64,000 nucleotides of DNA, taken from Hybos culiciformis. Its lineage: Eukaryota > Arthropoda > Insecta > Diptera > Hybotidae. The stretch is from NCBI GenBank assembly GCA_964007475.1, contig OZ023273.1, forward strand, positions 148,835,308 through 148,899,307. Reading direction: 5' to 3'. The position numbers and the translations under genes are program-made. Positions 1 to 13,864 of this stretch are shown here, in pieces. The notes beneath the pieces are model-generated. The model searched no databases, was not told the origin of the DNA, and worked only from the letters and a program-made list of their open reading frames with translations. The first letter of the stretch is position 1; each line of letters begins with the position of its first letter.

Positions 1-962
1 ACTCATTTGAAACACATGGTAAATTTCAGTGTAGGTGGTCAGTTAAAAGTTTCACTTTAAATTGTCGATCCTTTCTTAATGACATATCAGCGTTCAGGGA
101 CAGCTAGGAAGATCACAATAATACACCTTTTTAAAAAAAGGAAAGCTATTTCGCCGTTTTTTTTTTTTTTCAAAAAAAATACTTATCATTTTGTCGTCTA
201 TCTTTAATTCTCTTAAGTAATTGCATTTAATTTTTAGCTTCTTAAAATTTTACCCTTATTGCAATTTATTTTTTTAATTGCAATAGCAATTTACATATTT
301 GGCATTTTTACAATGTCTGGAAAATCCACAAAAAGAAAAAAATTAAAAAACTTTTTAATTTAAGGAATACATACATATAATTCTCTGGTAAATAGAAAAA
401 AAAATTGGAACAAATTTTATCAAGTTCTTTTCTTTTCTTTTTTTTTAAAATAATTCAACTTTTTAATTTTTTTAACCAAATGTTACAATGCGTATTACAT
501 GTTCTATAATTAACAATAAGTCCTTTAAGTCTCTTTTTTTAAGTATAAAATTATTTTCGTTAAATAAAATTTCTCGTAGATACATTATGTACATTCCTAC
601 ATATATGTACTATATACATATTATATATATATTTTTTAAAAGCCTTTTAAGCAAGAAAAAACGTATTTTTTTTTTCAATAAAATAGGAGTGTCATTGTTA
701 TGCTCAACAATTTATATGCCAAATAATAGGGTCGTAAATCCTGTGAGTTAAATATAAGAAATTACTAATTAAAAATAATTAATTACATAAATATTTTATA
801 TAGAAGAGAAGTTTCCAATCATTTTTACTATGAAGGGAAAGTCGCTGTAACAGCTTAAAACTTTTCTCTTAGATCTAAAAACTCAATAAACTAATAATTT
901 TGTTCAACATTATCTTAAAATTTTCTGAGTTGATTTTCAAATCAAATTATAGTTTGTAATAT

Positions 963-998
963 ACCTAACAGTCTATATGTACCTAACAGTCTATATAT
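963..998. repeat. 18-bp tandem duplication
   Basis: Two adjacent copies of an 18-bp unit beginning ACCTAACAGTCTATAT, differing at one base near the end of the second copy. It looks like a replication-slippage duplication; no function is implied. Confidence 0.85.
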
Positions 999-3860
999 TT
1001 AATCGCACTATGATATTAGCTCCTGAACCAAATTAAGTCTACTGGTCTATTTTCCCAATAAAGGAACCGAGCTATATTATTTAAAAAAAAAACTAAATTG
1101 AAATATACTTGATAAGAAAAACCAGAATACATAGTTTTATTTTATATACATATATTAAATTTAAAAATAGACATCGGTTTATATAACCACATTAAAGAAC
1201 AATTTTTTATTCTTAAAACTATTAGAGCTAAAATTAAACTAATCTAAAATAATATTTTATCATTATCTTCTTAGCAAAATGATAAAATACTTTCTTCCTG
1301 TGTGCAATACTTTAGTGGGACAAATAAATGTATTTTTACAACATTTTTATATATAACTTGCTTCGAGCAAGTATAAAAAAAAAAAGTATTAAAAAAAAAT
1401 AACAAAAATTTCCTTTTTTAAATCAGAATTGCAGGCAAAGTTCAGGTGTGCCTATAAGGATTATCTAGTTAAAAGAAATATTTTGAAATATTTATCTTTG
1501 AATCAAAACCAAAAGGGTTTAAAAATGATATAAATTCATTTTAGAATTTTTTTCTTTTATTAGATTTTTTATTGAGAAAATTTTAGAAACATTTTTTTAA
1601 AATACATCCATATTCATAAATAATTTTCGTACATTTCAAAACTTATTACGGTCATTGAAGACGGGAGCTTAGATAAAAATGACATGTAGGGGGTACAACC
1701 TTTCTTTGCTCTAAGTTTTTTATTGCAAAAAACTGTGAATCCTTTACAAGCTTCGACGATCTCTAAGTATTTTGTAAGTGTTTTTTTTAGTACATTGTGA
1801 AATTTCTTTTTATTCTTAATTTTTAATGTTTAAATTGTAAATAAAAAAAAATACTACAAAAAATGTTATTTGAACTAGAAAACTTTAATTTGGTTAATAT
1901 AACTAATGTTAAATAAATATATTATTTTAATACTTTAAGTGATATTGTCTTTGGTATATAAAAAAGATTAAAAATAGTTGTAAAACTATACCAAACAAAG
2001 CTTTTACAATGGACATATCCTTATATCCTTGGACAAAACACACAACTTTACAATTATATAAGGCCTTTAGATACTACTTTTTTTTCGTTGTTTATGAATA
2101 AAAAAAAAAAGAAGAAATTAAATCTTTTTATAAAAGTAATCACGAAAGAAATAATTAAAAACTTCTTTTGTCAAGGGTTGAAAAAAAATAAAAATAAATC
2201 CTATCCAATTAATTTTTATAAAAAATAGAAATAAAAAAAAAAATTAAAAGTTGTTTGTCCAATTACACCAAAGCGCTATTCTTACTTCACACATCTAAGT
2301 AATTATATTTATATTTTTTTTATATTTTAAAAAGAAAATATGTAATTAATTAGATAGAAGAGCTTTGCATACTTAAAAAAAAAAGTTGAATGAAATTTAC
2401 AATAATTTTGATTTTAATTCCTTTCCTTCGACTCATGTCTTGGAACGTTTAAAAACAACTTATGTTTTATTTGGTATATGGATACTATATACCAACTATT
2501 TCCTTGCACTACTCTACTGAGTGGTCAAACCATTAAAATACTCGATTTAAATGTGCTAAAGTTAGATAATTTAAAATTAAATTTAATCCAAAAAGAAATA
2601 AGTTTGTAAAAGATGGAAAGCATTCATTGTAAACCAGAGCTGACTGTATAGTTATATTGCATATTAAGTATTTTTATACTAAATAAAATGCAATATGCAG
2701 TAAAAGTAGGTATACGGTTCTGCAAAAACGTGATAATAGTTAAAAGAAATTAACACAATGGTATTGCAAAAAAGTTGAAATATTGAGGACAAATAAATAT
2801 TCTAATGAAAAAAAATATTAAAATCTTTACTCAATCAATAATTGCAATATTGAATCAATATTCAGTTAATATTTTTATAAATTCAATTAATATTTAATAC
2901 TATTTTTTTTTTTTCAATGCTTAGAATAAAATAATAAAGATGTGAACAAAAAAAAAGGCGGAAACAACCTTAAATCTATGAAGGTACCTACTGCAAGTGT
3001 ATGCTTAGTGTAATCAAGATATTAATCATTTTATTACAAAATAAACTTTAAATAATCATCTCTGAGATACAGACGGATATGTTGCTAAAGAAAACAAACA
3101 ATTTTTCAGAAATAATGTGTTTTTGGCACACCATTTTTTATTTTTATATAGTCCTTTAGATTTAATACATAAAAACAAAATCCTAAAGTTAATAAGTTGT
3201 ATTGTTATGCAAATATATTTTAATGCCCAATATTTTTTTTTTCGTTTTAATTTTAAGTGTTTTAAATAATGTCACTCAAATCTAATTTATTTACAATCTA
3301 AAAAAAAATTCAAACACTCAGACAGATCAGATTTTGAAGCACTTTTTTTATATCTTCTAATCTAATCTCATATTGCGTTCTTTTGTGTTTTTTTTTTTTT
3401 ATTTTTCACTCTCAAAGTAAATATTTTTAAAATCTAAAATCTGCATTCTTGCACGCTATATTTCCTAATTGATTTATGGTTTTTATTTCTGAAGGTAAAT
3501 TTTTTGCCAATAATATTAGAATGAATGTTGTATGTAGGTTTTTTTTTTTGTTATTTTTCAAACAAATTGTTTTTAAAACATGGTATAATGGTAGACAATT
3601 TTGCAATTTTGCAGGTGAAAATATTCTTGCAAAAAAATTTATTTATTTTTTCTTTTTTTTAAATCTATACGTTACATTGCAGCAGAATATATAGCATTCA
3701 ATATAGAATTCTTCCATTATTGTGCCTGTTATAATTGAATGGGATTTTCATAAATTTGTAATTGTTATTTTAAGTTCAGAGAAAAATGTTTTTAATCAAA
3801 CGAATTGAAAGATAAGTTTTATTCTGATTATTCACTAATCGAAAGCCTCTGAATTAGGGT

Positions 3861-3908
3861 TTATTAATATGATTGGCAACATCATTATTAATATGATTGG
3901 CAACATCA
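3861..3908. repeat. 24-bp perfect tandem duplication
   Basis: Two identical adjacent copies of a 24-bp unit that starts TTATTAATATGATTGGC. The identity suggests a recent duplication. Confidence 0.9.
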
Positions 3909-4486
3909 TAGGTTTTTGATTAATATAATAAAAAAATTATATCACTTGAGTATCTTAATATGTAGTTTGTATATTAAAAACCCTCATAAATTGTTTACTA
4001 AATATTAATTAATTTCTATTAAAGTAATAAAATAACAATAACAGAATGATTGAAGTTGGCCTCTTTAAAATTGAAATATTTGTTCGCCAATGAAATTTCG
4101 ATTGAATATATATTGCTAAAAAAAACATGTAAATAATTCAAAATTCAATCAACTTAAAATCGAACCAAAAATTTTCTACCACGATAACAAAATCTTGTAT
4201 ACTGGTTTAATAAAAGATTTTCTTCAGGTATATAGATAGATACCAATATCATACTTATACAGCATATAATGTATTTATACTACAAATATACACAGTTTTT
4301 ATCTCAACTATTATTCTGTTGAAGAAAACTCTATCATAAATTCAATATTATGCTATCATTCCATTCATAAGAATCTAAAATTATGATAATTTTAAATGTA
4401 CTTACAAACATCTGTTCTGATTTTTATGAAATTTAATTATTGGCATCAAAGTTGAACGTTGGTTAGTTTGTATTTTTAATTTTACT

Positions 4487-4508
4487 GCCTTCTGGGCTAC
4501 CAGAAGGC
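4487..4508. repeat. Short perfect hairpin (9-bp stem, 4-nt loop)
   Basis: GCCTTCTGG and CCAGAAGGC flank a GCTA loop. It stands out because it is GC-rich within AT-rich surroundings. There is no downstream T tract or gene context that would make it a regulatory element, so I call only the structure. Confidence 0.7.
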
Positions 4509-7500
4509 TCCAATGTCATATTCATATTTTTATTTACAATCTAGCCCTGCTTTTTAGGTTCATTGAACAAGTACGTATTAGTACGTATTAAGATAAAAAT
4601 AATTCAAATTTTTTTTTTAATTTTTAATATAAATTTTACACTTAGATAAGTGGTACGTATTGTTGTATGTAATAAAAAAATTATCGATTTCACCATTATA
4701 GTTTTTTTATGATTCTTCAATTCAAAAATAAAATGAATGAACTTCAATCATGAACTTCCATCATGATCTTTAATCAAGTTATTTTTTTTTTTTAAGAAAT
4801 ATAGAAGCATTCATTCACTGTTTCTTCTAAGGCGATATTTATAAAGAAAGAAATTGTTATCTGAAAGATTGATAAAACGATCACAATCTAATAATATGAA
4901 ATAACTTTATTATTCTTATAGAAATTCTTACGAAATCAACCATAAAAACGAAGAAAAAAAAACTCTTCTTCGTTTTTTCAATCATATAACTTGGGTTAAA
5001 CCAATCATATCCTTAATTCCTTAAAATATTTACTGTATTTACTCTTTTATATTAAGGTAAAAACCAAATAATAGTAATCATAATAATAAAAAATGTTAAG
5101 AAATTTGATAATAATTTGTCTTATCGTCTGTTTTTTTTTGTATATAGATTTTAAAGCTAATTGTATGTGTATTAAAGTAATACGAACTAAAATAAGATAA
5201 ATCAGTGAGGTTGTTAACTTCATTTCGAATATAAGTTAAACAACATAGTAAAGAAATTATAGAACAATTTGTAATTTTATTTACTTTGAGAAAATATTGT
5301 ATATACGAAAGAGGGTTTAATTTTGTACGTTAGATTTTGTTATTACAAAATTTTATTGGAACAAAAAATGCATGATTTAAATTTTTTCTTTGTTTCAATA
5401 GACCTTCTCAGTCTGCCGTAAAATGCTGAACTTATTACATTTCCCGTAACTTTAAAAGCAAACTAAAATTGTAAAAACTGCCAATATAACTTTACTATAT
5501 ATATATATCCAACTTCCTTGTCATTTGACGGCTTGAGCAAATAATAATTTTTTAACTATTCGAAGATTATACCAAACTAGAGAGCTGGTCCTTTCAATGA
5601 TCTTCCTAAAATCATTCCTCTTTATAACTCCCCGAGTTTTTAACCTTAGTGAAATATACAAAAAGAAAAATGAAATTAATTTCTCCATACATAAAAATCA
5701 TTATTGCAATCCAAAATTGAATTTTAAAATAAATTTTTTGATTACAAAAAACCTTAAAGCTAGAAAAAAAGAAATTTTATTAAATCCTACAATCAATAAC
5801 AAAAAAAAAAATACAAAAATTAAATTAATGAAAACAATTTTTTAATTTTTCAGTTAAAAGAGACAACCATCAAGAGAAGCTTATTACATTATTCAGGTCC
5901 AATGAACTTAAATTTTTTTTTGTATTTTGGAACATTATTAACAATTTGATAAAAAAAAATAAAAACTAGGTAATGTGGGTACCTGGAAAAAAAATGTTGA
6001 CTAAGTATAACATTTTTATTGAAAAAAAAATAAATAAAAATAAAAACATATGTAACTTTAAAAGTTAAAATTTTTGTGGAAAATTCATTTTTTATAATTT
6101 TCCTTAATAATCACAAGGGTTCGTTTATACTTTTAAAAGAAAAATAATTTTTTTTTTTCATCAACCAAAAACTTATTACAAATTAACAAATTTGAAATTT
6201 CTTTCACGTTTCTCTAAATTACACCAACATTTTTTGTTAAAAAAATAAAATAAAAATAATAAAAATTGATAAATATCTTTGATGGTTCTTCTAACTCTAC
6301 TAAAACATAAAAAATATAACCCAACTTACCTACATTACATAGTTATATATGTTGTATATTCATTTTTGGTTTCTTTAATTCAATTTTATCTACTTACATA
6401 ACAAGAATTTGATTATTGAACCTTAAAAAATAAATAATGTCAGTTATCTATCTTATATATGTACAATGTATGTACATAATATTTTCAAATAAATCGGTTT
6501 TTTCTTCCTATATAAAATGTATTTTCTAGGTTTTAAGATTTGTGAATCGTAAGATAGTTCTATTTTAATTTCTTCAACATAGCCTTTTCGTTCAAATGCC
6601 ACGCTCACCAGCACGAAGGTAAGTGCTATTGAAAACCAAAAAGGACGACTAAATATTGATGGTATAACCACAGAGTAAATCACTTTAAGTATGGCTCTTC
6701 AAAAATGATGATTGGTCGTAAGGTTAGTAGCTTTGGATGAGAGGAATTTTGAAGAATGTTAAAGCTCAATTAGAGTTCTACAAGAAAAATTTATAAAAGT
6801 TTGTTCACATACAGAATAGAAGTAAAAAATATATAGAAAATATACAGGACAGATTGTAATAACTAATGTAAAAAAGAAAAATAGTTTTTCAAGACATTTC
6901 ATGAAGTGTACTTGTATAATATGTACGACAAAAAATTAGCAAGTGGTTATTTTGAAACTTAACTATATAATAAGTAAAAGCTTCAAACAGTTCGTTTGTG
7001 CAGTTTACTAAACAAAGTTGAATTTTTGTACATATTATCCGAAAAGCTTTCTTTACTTCACAACCAGAATCTCGGAGAAGTTGATAATAAATTTAGTATA
7101 TCTTTAAGTATTAATTAATTTATTATACATAAAATATTTTAAATTCTAATACATATTTTAAAACTTTCAAAATCGTGTGAACTGACTGACTTTTTATTTC
7201 GTTTTCCTCCTAAATCCAAAATATCTAACAAAATAATCACAACATTATATAATCTATTTTAATGTCTTTTTATTTCAATTTTAAAAACAAAACAAAAACA
7301 ATTTTACATAAATGTATTTTAATGTAAAACATAATTTACAAAAAAAAAAAAAAATTGTTTCTTTATTCCAATTAGATAACAATTTTTTTTTTATTATATA
7401 CACATACATAGTTTTTATTTAAAAAAACTACATCAAGTTAAAAAATAATAAAGTTAAAATTAGAAAATCTTTTAGATTTTTTTTTTTTTCAAAGAAGTTT

Positions 7501-8894
7501 TAATTTTAAGGCACAAATACTAGTTAAGTAGATAATAATTACTTATAAAAATCTATAAAATAAAATGTTGAAAAGGAAAATTAAATTGAACAATTAAGTT
7601 TTGTTTGTTCCATCACTAAACTTTCATAGTATAATTTTATATTTCTTTCTCTATAGAAGTGAGCGTTGGTTGCTTTAAAGAAAAATAATTAGTTAATCAC
7701 GTTTGGCTTAAAAAAAAATTTAAATTTAAAATATAAAAATATTTTCATGAATATTTGTTTAAAATCAAAACGAATCCAGTATCCATCATTACAAAAATAA
7801 AGTCTAAAGGTAAAAAAAAATTATTTAATTTGTTAAGTAAGTAAATTTTTTTATATTACTGAACAATTGTATGCTTCTATGATAATGCTTTTTATCCTTT
7901 TCAAAAATTTTCATTAGATATTATAAAAAAAAAAAATTAACGAATTTAAAAAGGTCAGGAAGTCATGCAGTACATTATGTACTTCTCACCTCAATTTGCA
8001 ATTTGATCCTACTATTTACTAGAAAAACTTCAATTCGTTTAAACACCATTGCTACAAACATTAAAAAAAGATTTATCAAAATAAATTCAGTTGAACAAAT
8101 AATTAATTTGTCGATTGATAAAATTGAAACGAAAAATTTTCTAATAAATAATCAAATTAAATAAATTTCTCTAAATATTTTTCATTATAATTATTTTAAT
8201 ACATTATTAATGGGGCTTTAATAATATTTTAGCAGCCAATGCTGTTCAAAAAATTGTTTGCTACAAGGTGCTAATATGTTATCAAGATATTGTAACAAGA
8301 AACTATTTGACAATTGAAAATAATAAAAATAACTTTACTACATTGATTTACATGGACAAACATTTTAAATGGGAGAAAACTGATATTTATTGAATGAAAC
8401 AGTCTTATTTACCCAATAAACTAATCAATGATATTTTATATATTTTTATGTTTATGTTGGAGCAAGGTAATAAAAAAGGTCCAAATGTACTATACCTCTT
8501 TGAAAATCTAGAGAAAGAAAAATAATTTTATAAAAATTCCAATCAATCATAAAAGACAAGAAGTTTTCTAATCAAATACCGTATACATACGAAGAATTAC
8601 AAATATTAGGTTTTAAAATTAAACTACATACATATTTTCTAATTTTTTTCAATAAAATACTATATGATAATAATTTGAAAATAAAAATTATTAATTCTTT
8701 TTTCATAAAATTAGCTCTTCTTTCTGTACCACAAATTACACGAAAAATTAACTTCAAATCATATTTATCTTATTATATTCTTACAGTAATAAAATTGACA
8801 ACTAGCATTTCCTATCAAATATAAATTGACACTAACTTAAATATAGAATTTCACAGATTAATTTAAGAACTACAAAAAAAAAAATAAATAAAAA

Positions 8895-11800
8895 TTAAAA
8901 CTGATTAAATCTTTCTTGATTCGTTAAAATTTTGTATGCACATCCTAGAGCCCATGATACTTCATGATTATCAATTTTTTTGTATAGCTAAAACGATAAT
9001 AAATTATTGATACACATTTCTACTGTTAATATATTTTGGATTTATTAAAAACAGACGTACCTTTATTTTTTTGTTATCCTGTAAGCCAAAACCTTCACGT
9101 AACAACACTGATATATAAGTTAAATCAAAACACATGAATGGTTGATCTGCGTTAGCTTGTTTACAAGCTTCTTGAGCACCTTCGCGAAATCTTTTAACAG
9201 TTATTTCTCCACCTTGAATATCTATTAGCCCAAATTCTATTGCTCTATCGAAATAATAACTGAATGCAGCTACCATATGATTTTTTAATGTCAATGGTTT
9301 CGGCTTAATTAAAGGTAATGTTATGCTCTTTACAAGACTTAAACATTGATCAAAATCCACAATTGGATTTTCAAAACTTGATTTTACATTATCCTTGCCA
9401 CTAATATGATATTCAATACCATTATACGGCCAAGTTTTATTTTGTACTATCGGATTTACACAAATCGATTGAATTATTGATTCATTTTTCGTTGTAGCAT
9501 GTGTAAAAACAGCATGTCGTACTGCCATTAACCCTAAACCAAGATAACTATGAGTAAATACAGTTATATTGTGATCAAATATGTGGACGGCTTGAACGTA
9601 TTTTCGATAAATTGGTACTTGTTCTGGATCAGCCGGTGAAAATGTTACTTGAGTACTGCCACCTCCTAAATCCAAAGCTGCAGCTTGATTCGATTTTGAT
9701 AATCTTCCTAATAATAAATTAACTGTAAACCATGAAAAAATACCCTCATCTGTACCATCCATAATTTCGACGGCATCTGAGTCAACTGCGAATTCAGAAC
9801 TGGCAAATATTCCACGTACTGCATTAAGAAGACCATCAGCTTTTTTCTGTGATAGCAACCGTAACCCTTAAAAAAAATTAAATATTTTATCAGATAATAA
9901 TTTTTACTATCATATTAGGATTAGAATAAAATATAGTAAAAATCAATGGGATAAAAAAACGAAAGTAATTGTATGCCTAACTATGTTTAACCTTAGAGAC
10001 TAATGTAACTTTCGCTTTTGTATGATATCTAATCTAATCATAGTAAATTTCACTCTGGTTCATCGATTTAATATTTTGTTACCAATTCTTTGAAAGTAAA
10101 TTAATTTATTATCAAAAATTATTAATTTTATTTTTTCTATTAATTTAGTAAAATTGCTAATAAAATTAAAAATCAAAACCGAAGTAATTAAGTACCTGCA
10201 GTAGCTTTTAGCACTAAAGGTGTGTTTGCCCATTTTTCTTTAGGTACAAATTTCTTGGCTTCCTCTAATAAATAATTAATTGTTTGAGCTCCCTGAAATA
10301 AAGAATTTTTAATATAAAATCGAAATTATAAATAACAAAAAAATAAAATGCTTGCCTTAGATGGACTATCTGCAAAAGACGACAATCCTGGTTTCTTCTC
10401 TATAAAAATTTCTTCATCTAAGTGGAATTTATTGTCTAGGAATTAAAATTTAACATTTGAATAAATTTATTTTACTTTTAAAAATATAAAATATTTAAAT
10501 ACTTACCTATATAACTTTTATGAAATTTATATCCTAATACTCGACTGCCAGTTGAACCAGCATCGATGATTATTGCATATTGTGGTCGTTCATAACCCAA
10601 TTTTGATACTATGTGTTCTACAATTGGACTCGATGAATCTGTGTAAAAAGCTTGAAGAAAAAACACAAAATTTATTTATTTATATTAAAATTATATTAAG
10701 ATTTTGAAATTTTTTTTTTGTAGACTTTATGAAAATATGTAGGTAATGAACTCTGAAAACTGTTTAAAGTCGAAATAAATGTCATTTTAGATTATATCTT
10801 CCAAAAAAAACTTCATTTTCTGAATATAATTCTTTTTTCAACTTTAAGAAAAATTTAATGTATTAATCAAATGTAACGAGTTAAATTTATTAATTATTCA
10901 ACTATAACTAATTTTTTTTTTTTTAATTAGCAAGGTTGTTAACTAGAGTTTGAATATTTTTTAAAAGTCATAACTATTGATATCAAGCTCTCAATAAACG
11001 AACGAATAGGATACAATTGTGTTTTTAATTAACTAATAAACGCTCTTTCGTAATTTTAAACTATTATGAAGATTCTGTATATTATACAATTTCTCACATA
11101 TACATTCATAAAATATATTAGTCCAGACCATTAAGTAAATCTCGTCTAAACACTAAGTAACTTTAAGTGAATCCAAAATTCATATTTCATTCTTATATTG
11201 ACATTTTAGATTGACTATTTTTAATATACTTATTCGTTCTAAAAATAAAAAATAATGTGATTTTTTTTTTTTTTTTTTTCAAATTAAAACAATAAATTAA
11301 TGATTTTACTCTTCTACTCACTCAAAACAAATAAAATTAATGCAGCTGATATTACTAAACATAAAAATGATAATTTTAATCCTGATGTTCCTTTTGCAGA
11401 TGTATTACTAGATGATTTTCTACGACTTGGCTTATCATTATTATCATCCTGTGAAACCTAAAATGAATGAGGATAAACAAATTAAAAAATGTCATTCTAG
11501 AAACAACAAAACATATAACTCAGAATTACATTTGTTCTATAAATTGGATCTGTTACAATGAATATTGTTTCCAGATACATGTTTTAAAATATAAATAAAA
11601 TACAAACTGTAAAATATACTATATTTTACTTTTTGATGATATTAAAATAATTATTAATCAAAAAAAAAAAAAATGAATTTTATTACATTCAAATATTTCT
11701 CATCATTTTATCGAACGTAAACTTATTGCTAGTTTAATCTACTCCAAAGATTTCCAACTAATTACAGTTGTCTATAATAATAAAAATTGCTAAATAATAT

Positions 11801-12992
11801 AACACAGTATATAAAATATAAATTAGAGTCGACGAATTCCATCGAAACAAAATTTCACATAATAAGATAATAATTGAAGATACTATTTTACTACTAACTA
11901 TGTAACTAATTGAACTAAATCTCTAACACCATCAAAAAGTCTAAATCCAAAAAGATTTTAAGTCAAAAAGTTAACTTTTTAATTTTTTGATGCTTGGCAT
12001 AAAGCACTTTTTATTTCCAAATGACTTCAAAGATGACTTTTCAAAACTGAAAAATACTATAAGCGATTTAAAGAAAAATTTCCTTACTTTTGGATTATTA
12101 GGTATCTTGATCAATTAAGAACACAAAGCTTTCCTACATCAAGAAATTCTTGAGACAAAATAAATAATGCGATAATACTTACTATAAATTTTATGTACTG
12201 TGTTTCAATCGTTACTACTTAATTAAAATTATGTTATTTATATGTAAAATGCAACAAATTAGAGTTAATTGAGATTCATTTTTATTTTCTGTGCACTGAA
12301 TTTTTTTATTGATTTAATAAAAATTTATTCATTGCTGCAATGCAAATGGGATAATTGTACTTAAAGAATATTGTTTACATTCTTCAATTTTATTAAATAT
12401 ACACACAGGTACATAATTCATTATAAATTAAGGATGTGTCGGTATAAAAATTTTAATTGAAGGATTTTGTGCAACAAACTATAATTTTCATTTTGTATAA
12501 TTATTTTTTAGAAAATAATATCTAAGTATGTCAGATAAGTGTTTGTTGAACCGAACCCTTCAATTTTATTTTAACTTAAGATTTTTTTTAAATGATATAA
12601 GTTTTTGTATTAAAATTTTTTCAGCTTAAGGATTTATATAGAAAATGCTGTGTATTATAATAGAATTTTAGAATATTCGGAAAACATTCCATTTTACATT
12701 GAGTTGAGGCCTTTTAGTTAATTTTTCTTTGAATTAATATTGTTTGGAGACAAATATTTAATTCAAATTCAAATGAATAAATTGAAAAAGTGACTCAAAT
12801 TCGTCTTCATGTGAGAATTGAACCCACGATGGATCTCGCCTCGGAACTATCCTTGGGATAATGACAACATCAATACAGTAAATAAATATGTCCTTATTTT
12901 AAATTATTTAAATTTGTATTTATTGTCAATTAGTTTTAGACAATTCAGTATAACAATGATTAAAACTTACATACCTCAGGTTCAGAAGACAT
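8895..12992 (-). CDS. ENTPD5/6-type ectonucleoside triphosphate diphosphohydrolase (apyrase/NTPase), 7 exons
   Basis: GDA1/CD39-family nucleotidase. ENTPD5/6 relatives hydrolyse UDP/GDP in the secretory pathway and support glycoprotein folding. Coding exons, from the 5' end, are 12975-12992, 11322-11457, 10507-10650, 10356-10435, 10196-10292, 9061-9866 and 8895-8987. Lengths sum to 1374 nt and phases agree throughout, giving 457 aa, a normal family length. Residues 1-32 form a basic cytosolic tail and 33-51 a hydrophobic signal anchor (LSFLCLVISAALILFVL). All five apyrase conserved regions are present: IIIDAGSTGSR (about 78-88), LVLKATAG (152-159), MDGTDEG (about 194-200), LDLGGGSTQ (223-231) and WALG (439-442). 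GTDEG instead of GQEEG points to ENTPD5/6, not ENTPD1-3. Possible N-glycosylation sites are N258, N286 and N301. Introns are 1517, 671, 71, 63, 329 and 73 bp; the fourth has a GC donor. The 18-nt first coding exon is the least certain part. Insect orthologues are often simply called NTPase. Confidence 0.93.
10293..10355 (-). other. Non-canonical GC-AG intron of the apyrase gene (63 bp)
   Basis: On the minus strand exon 4 ends ...TCTAAG followed by GCAAGC, and the next exon follows TTTATTTCAG. Joining at these points keeps the frame and yields ADSPSK|GAQTINYL, which aligns naturally with the family. No GT near the junction does this. AAG|GCAAG fits the known GC-donor consensus. Confidence 0.8.
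12451..12538. repeat. Dispersed repeat, copy 1 (in apyrase intron 1)
   Basis: About 85 bp starting TTTTAATTGAAGGATTTTGT and ending near TCTAAGTA. It is repeated in the same orientation at about 13798-13864, with small indels. The pair brackets the first apyrase exon. It is probably two copies of a short interspersed element or a small local duplication. Confidence 0.65.
12795..12870 (-). repeat. tRNA-like (B-box-containing) remnant, possible SINE
   Basis: Read on the minus strand, a moderately GC-rich block contains GGTTCAATTCTC (12813-12824), close to the tRNA T-arm/B-box consensus, preceded by CATCGTGG and followed by CACATGAAG. I could not assemble a full cloverleaf or a convincing A box, so this is not called a functional tRNA. 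A decayed tRNA-derived SINE head or tRNA pseudogene is the best reading. Confidence 0.3.
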
Positions 12993-13797
12993 ATTGAAAA
13001 AATATTTCTTCCCAAAATTTTCTTTAATAAACCACTAAGTATAGAACTTAATAATCGAAATAATAAATTTTTTAATGAATGAATCAAGAAAATTTATCAA
13101 ACTATATATTTAAATGAGAGCTCCTTAATTTATATTAAATTTTTTTTTTCTTACAACAAGTAAGAAAAACTTAATTATCATTAAGAAAATAATTAATACA
13201 ATCTTTTGTTTACATTTTGTTGATGGGAAAATGTTCAATTGATTCGTGCTTTTTGCATGTTAGTAAGTAATTTAACTTTAATATTTTTATCTGAACGTTA
13301 TGCTTAAATGTTATTAATATGATGTAAAATGCGACAAAAATTAAAGTAAACAATCTTGGATAAAAAAAAAAAATCTTATCTAATTCAAAAAATTTTTATT
13401 TTATATTTTTTTTGCAACTTCATCTGTATTTTTGTTACGAATTTTTTTTATTAAGAATTTTTGAATATATCATTTTTCTTATTTTTGGTACCATTTCAAG
13501 GTATTTACAAAGTTATTCTTATAACTGCAAACACGCAAGGGTCATTCAGTGTCGAAAATAAAGGTATGTAGGTATATTGTTGTACTTAGGTAAAATGAAA
13601 TGACCATTTAGACTCGAAGTGATTCAACTTAATGTAATATTAAATAATATAATGTTACTTCTAAGACTAAAATCAGAATGAAAACAGAAAATTTATCAAA
13701 CATTAAAAACCATCAAGAGTGAAAAAATAGGCAATATTCAAATAATAACTTACACAGCGTCTTAAAAAATAAAACTTACAATTAAAAAAAAAATTTA

Positions 13798-13864
13798 TTT
13801 TAATTGAAGGATTTTGTCCAACAAACTACATACAATTATTTTTTAAGAAAATAATACCTAAGTA
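13798..13864. repeat. Dispersed repeat, copy 2
   Basis: Same orientation as the copy at 12451-12538. It shares TTTTAATTGAAGGATTTTGT, CAACAAACTA and the AATTATTTTTTA...GAAAATAATA...CTAAGTA end, but lacks a short internal stretch. Confidence 0.65.

Larger units (their letters stand above)
1..8894. other. AT-rich noncoding stretch, no gene seen
   Basis: I read both strands and found no convincing coding exon. ORFs here are short, low complexity and interrupted by poly-A/poly-T. Visible small structures are an 18-bp tandem duplication at 963-998, a 24-bp perfect tandem duplication at 3861-3908, and a 9-bp-stem hairpin at 4487-4508 (GCCTTCTGG, loop GCTA, CCAGAAGGC). The part nearest 8.9 kb should include the 3' UTR of the apyrase gene, which is transcribed leftwards. 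Confidence 0.6.

Noticed and set aside
488..751. 87-codon ORF
   Set aside because: Composition (Ile, Phe, Lys, Tyr, Ser) matches random translation of AT-rich DNA; no motif.
6453..6683. Minus-strand 76-codon ORF with a hydrophobic stretch (FWFSIALTFVLVSVAF)
   Set aside because: It starts with GTG, not ATG, has an AT-rich tail and no family resemblance. A weak GTGAGC donor is not enough to call an exon.
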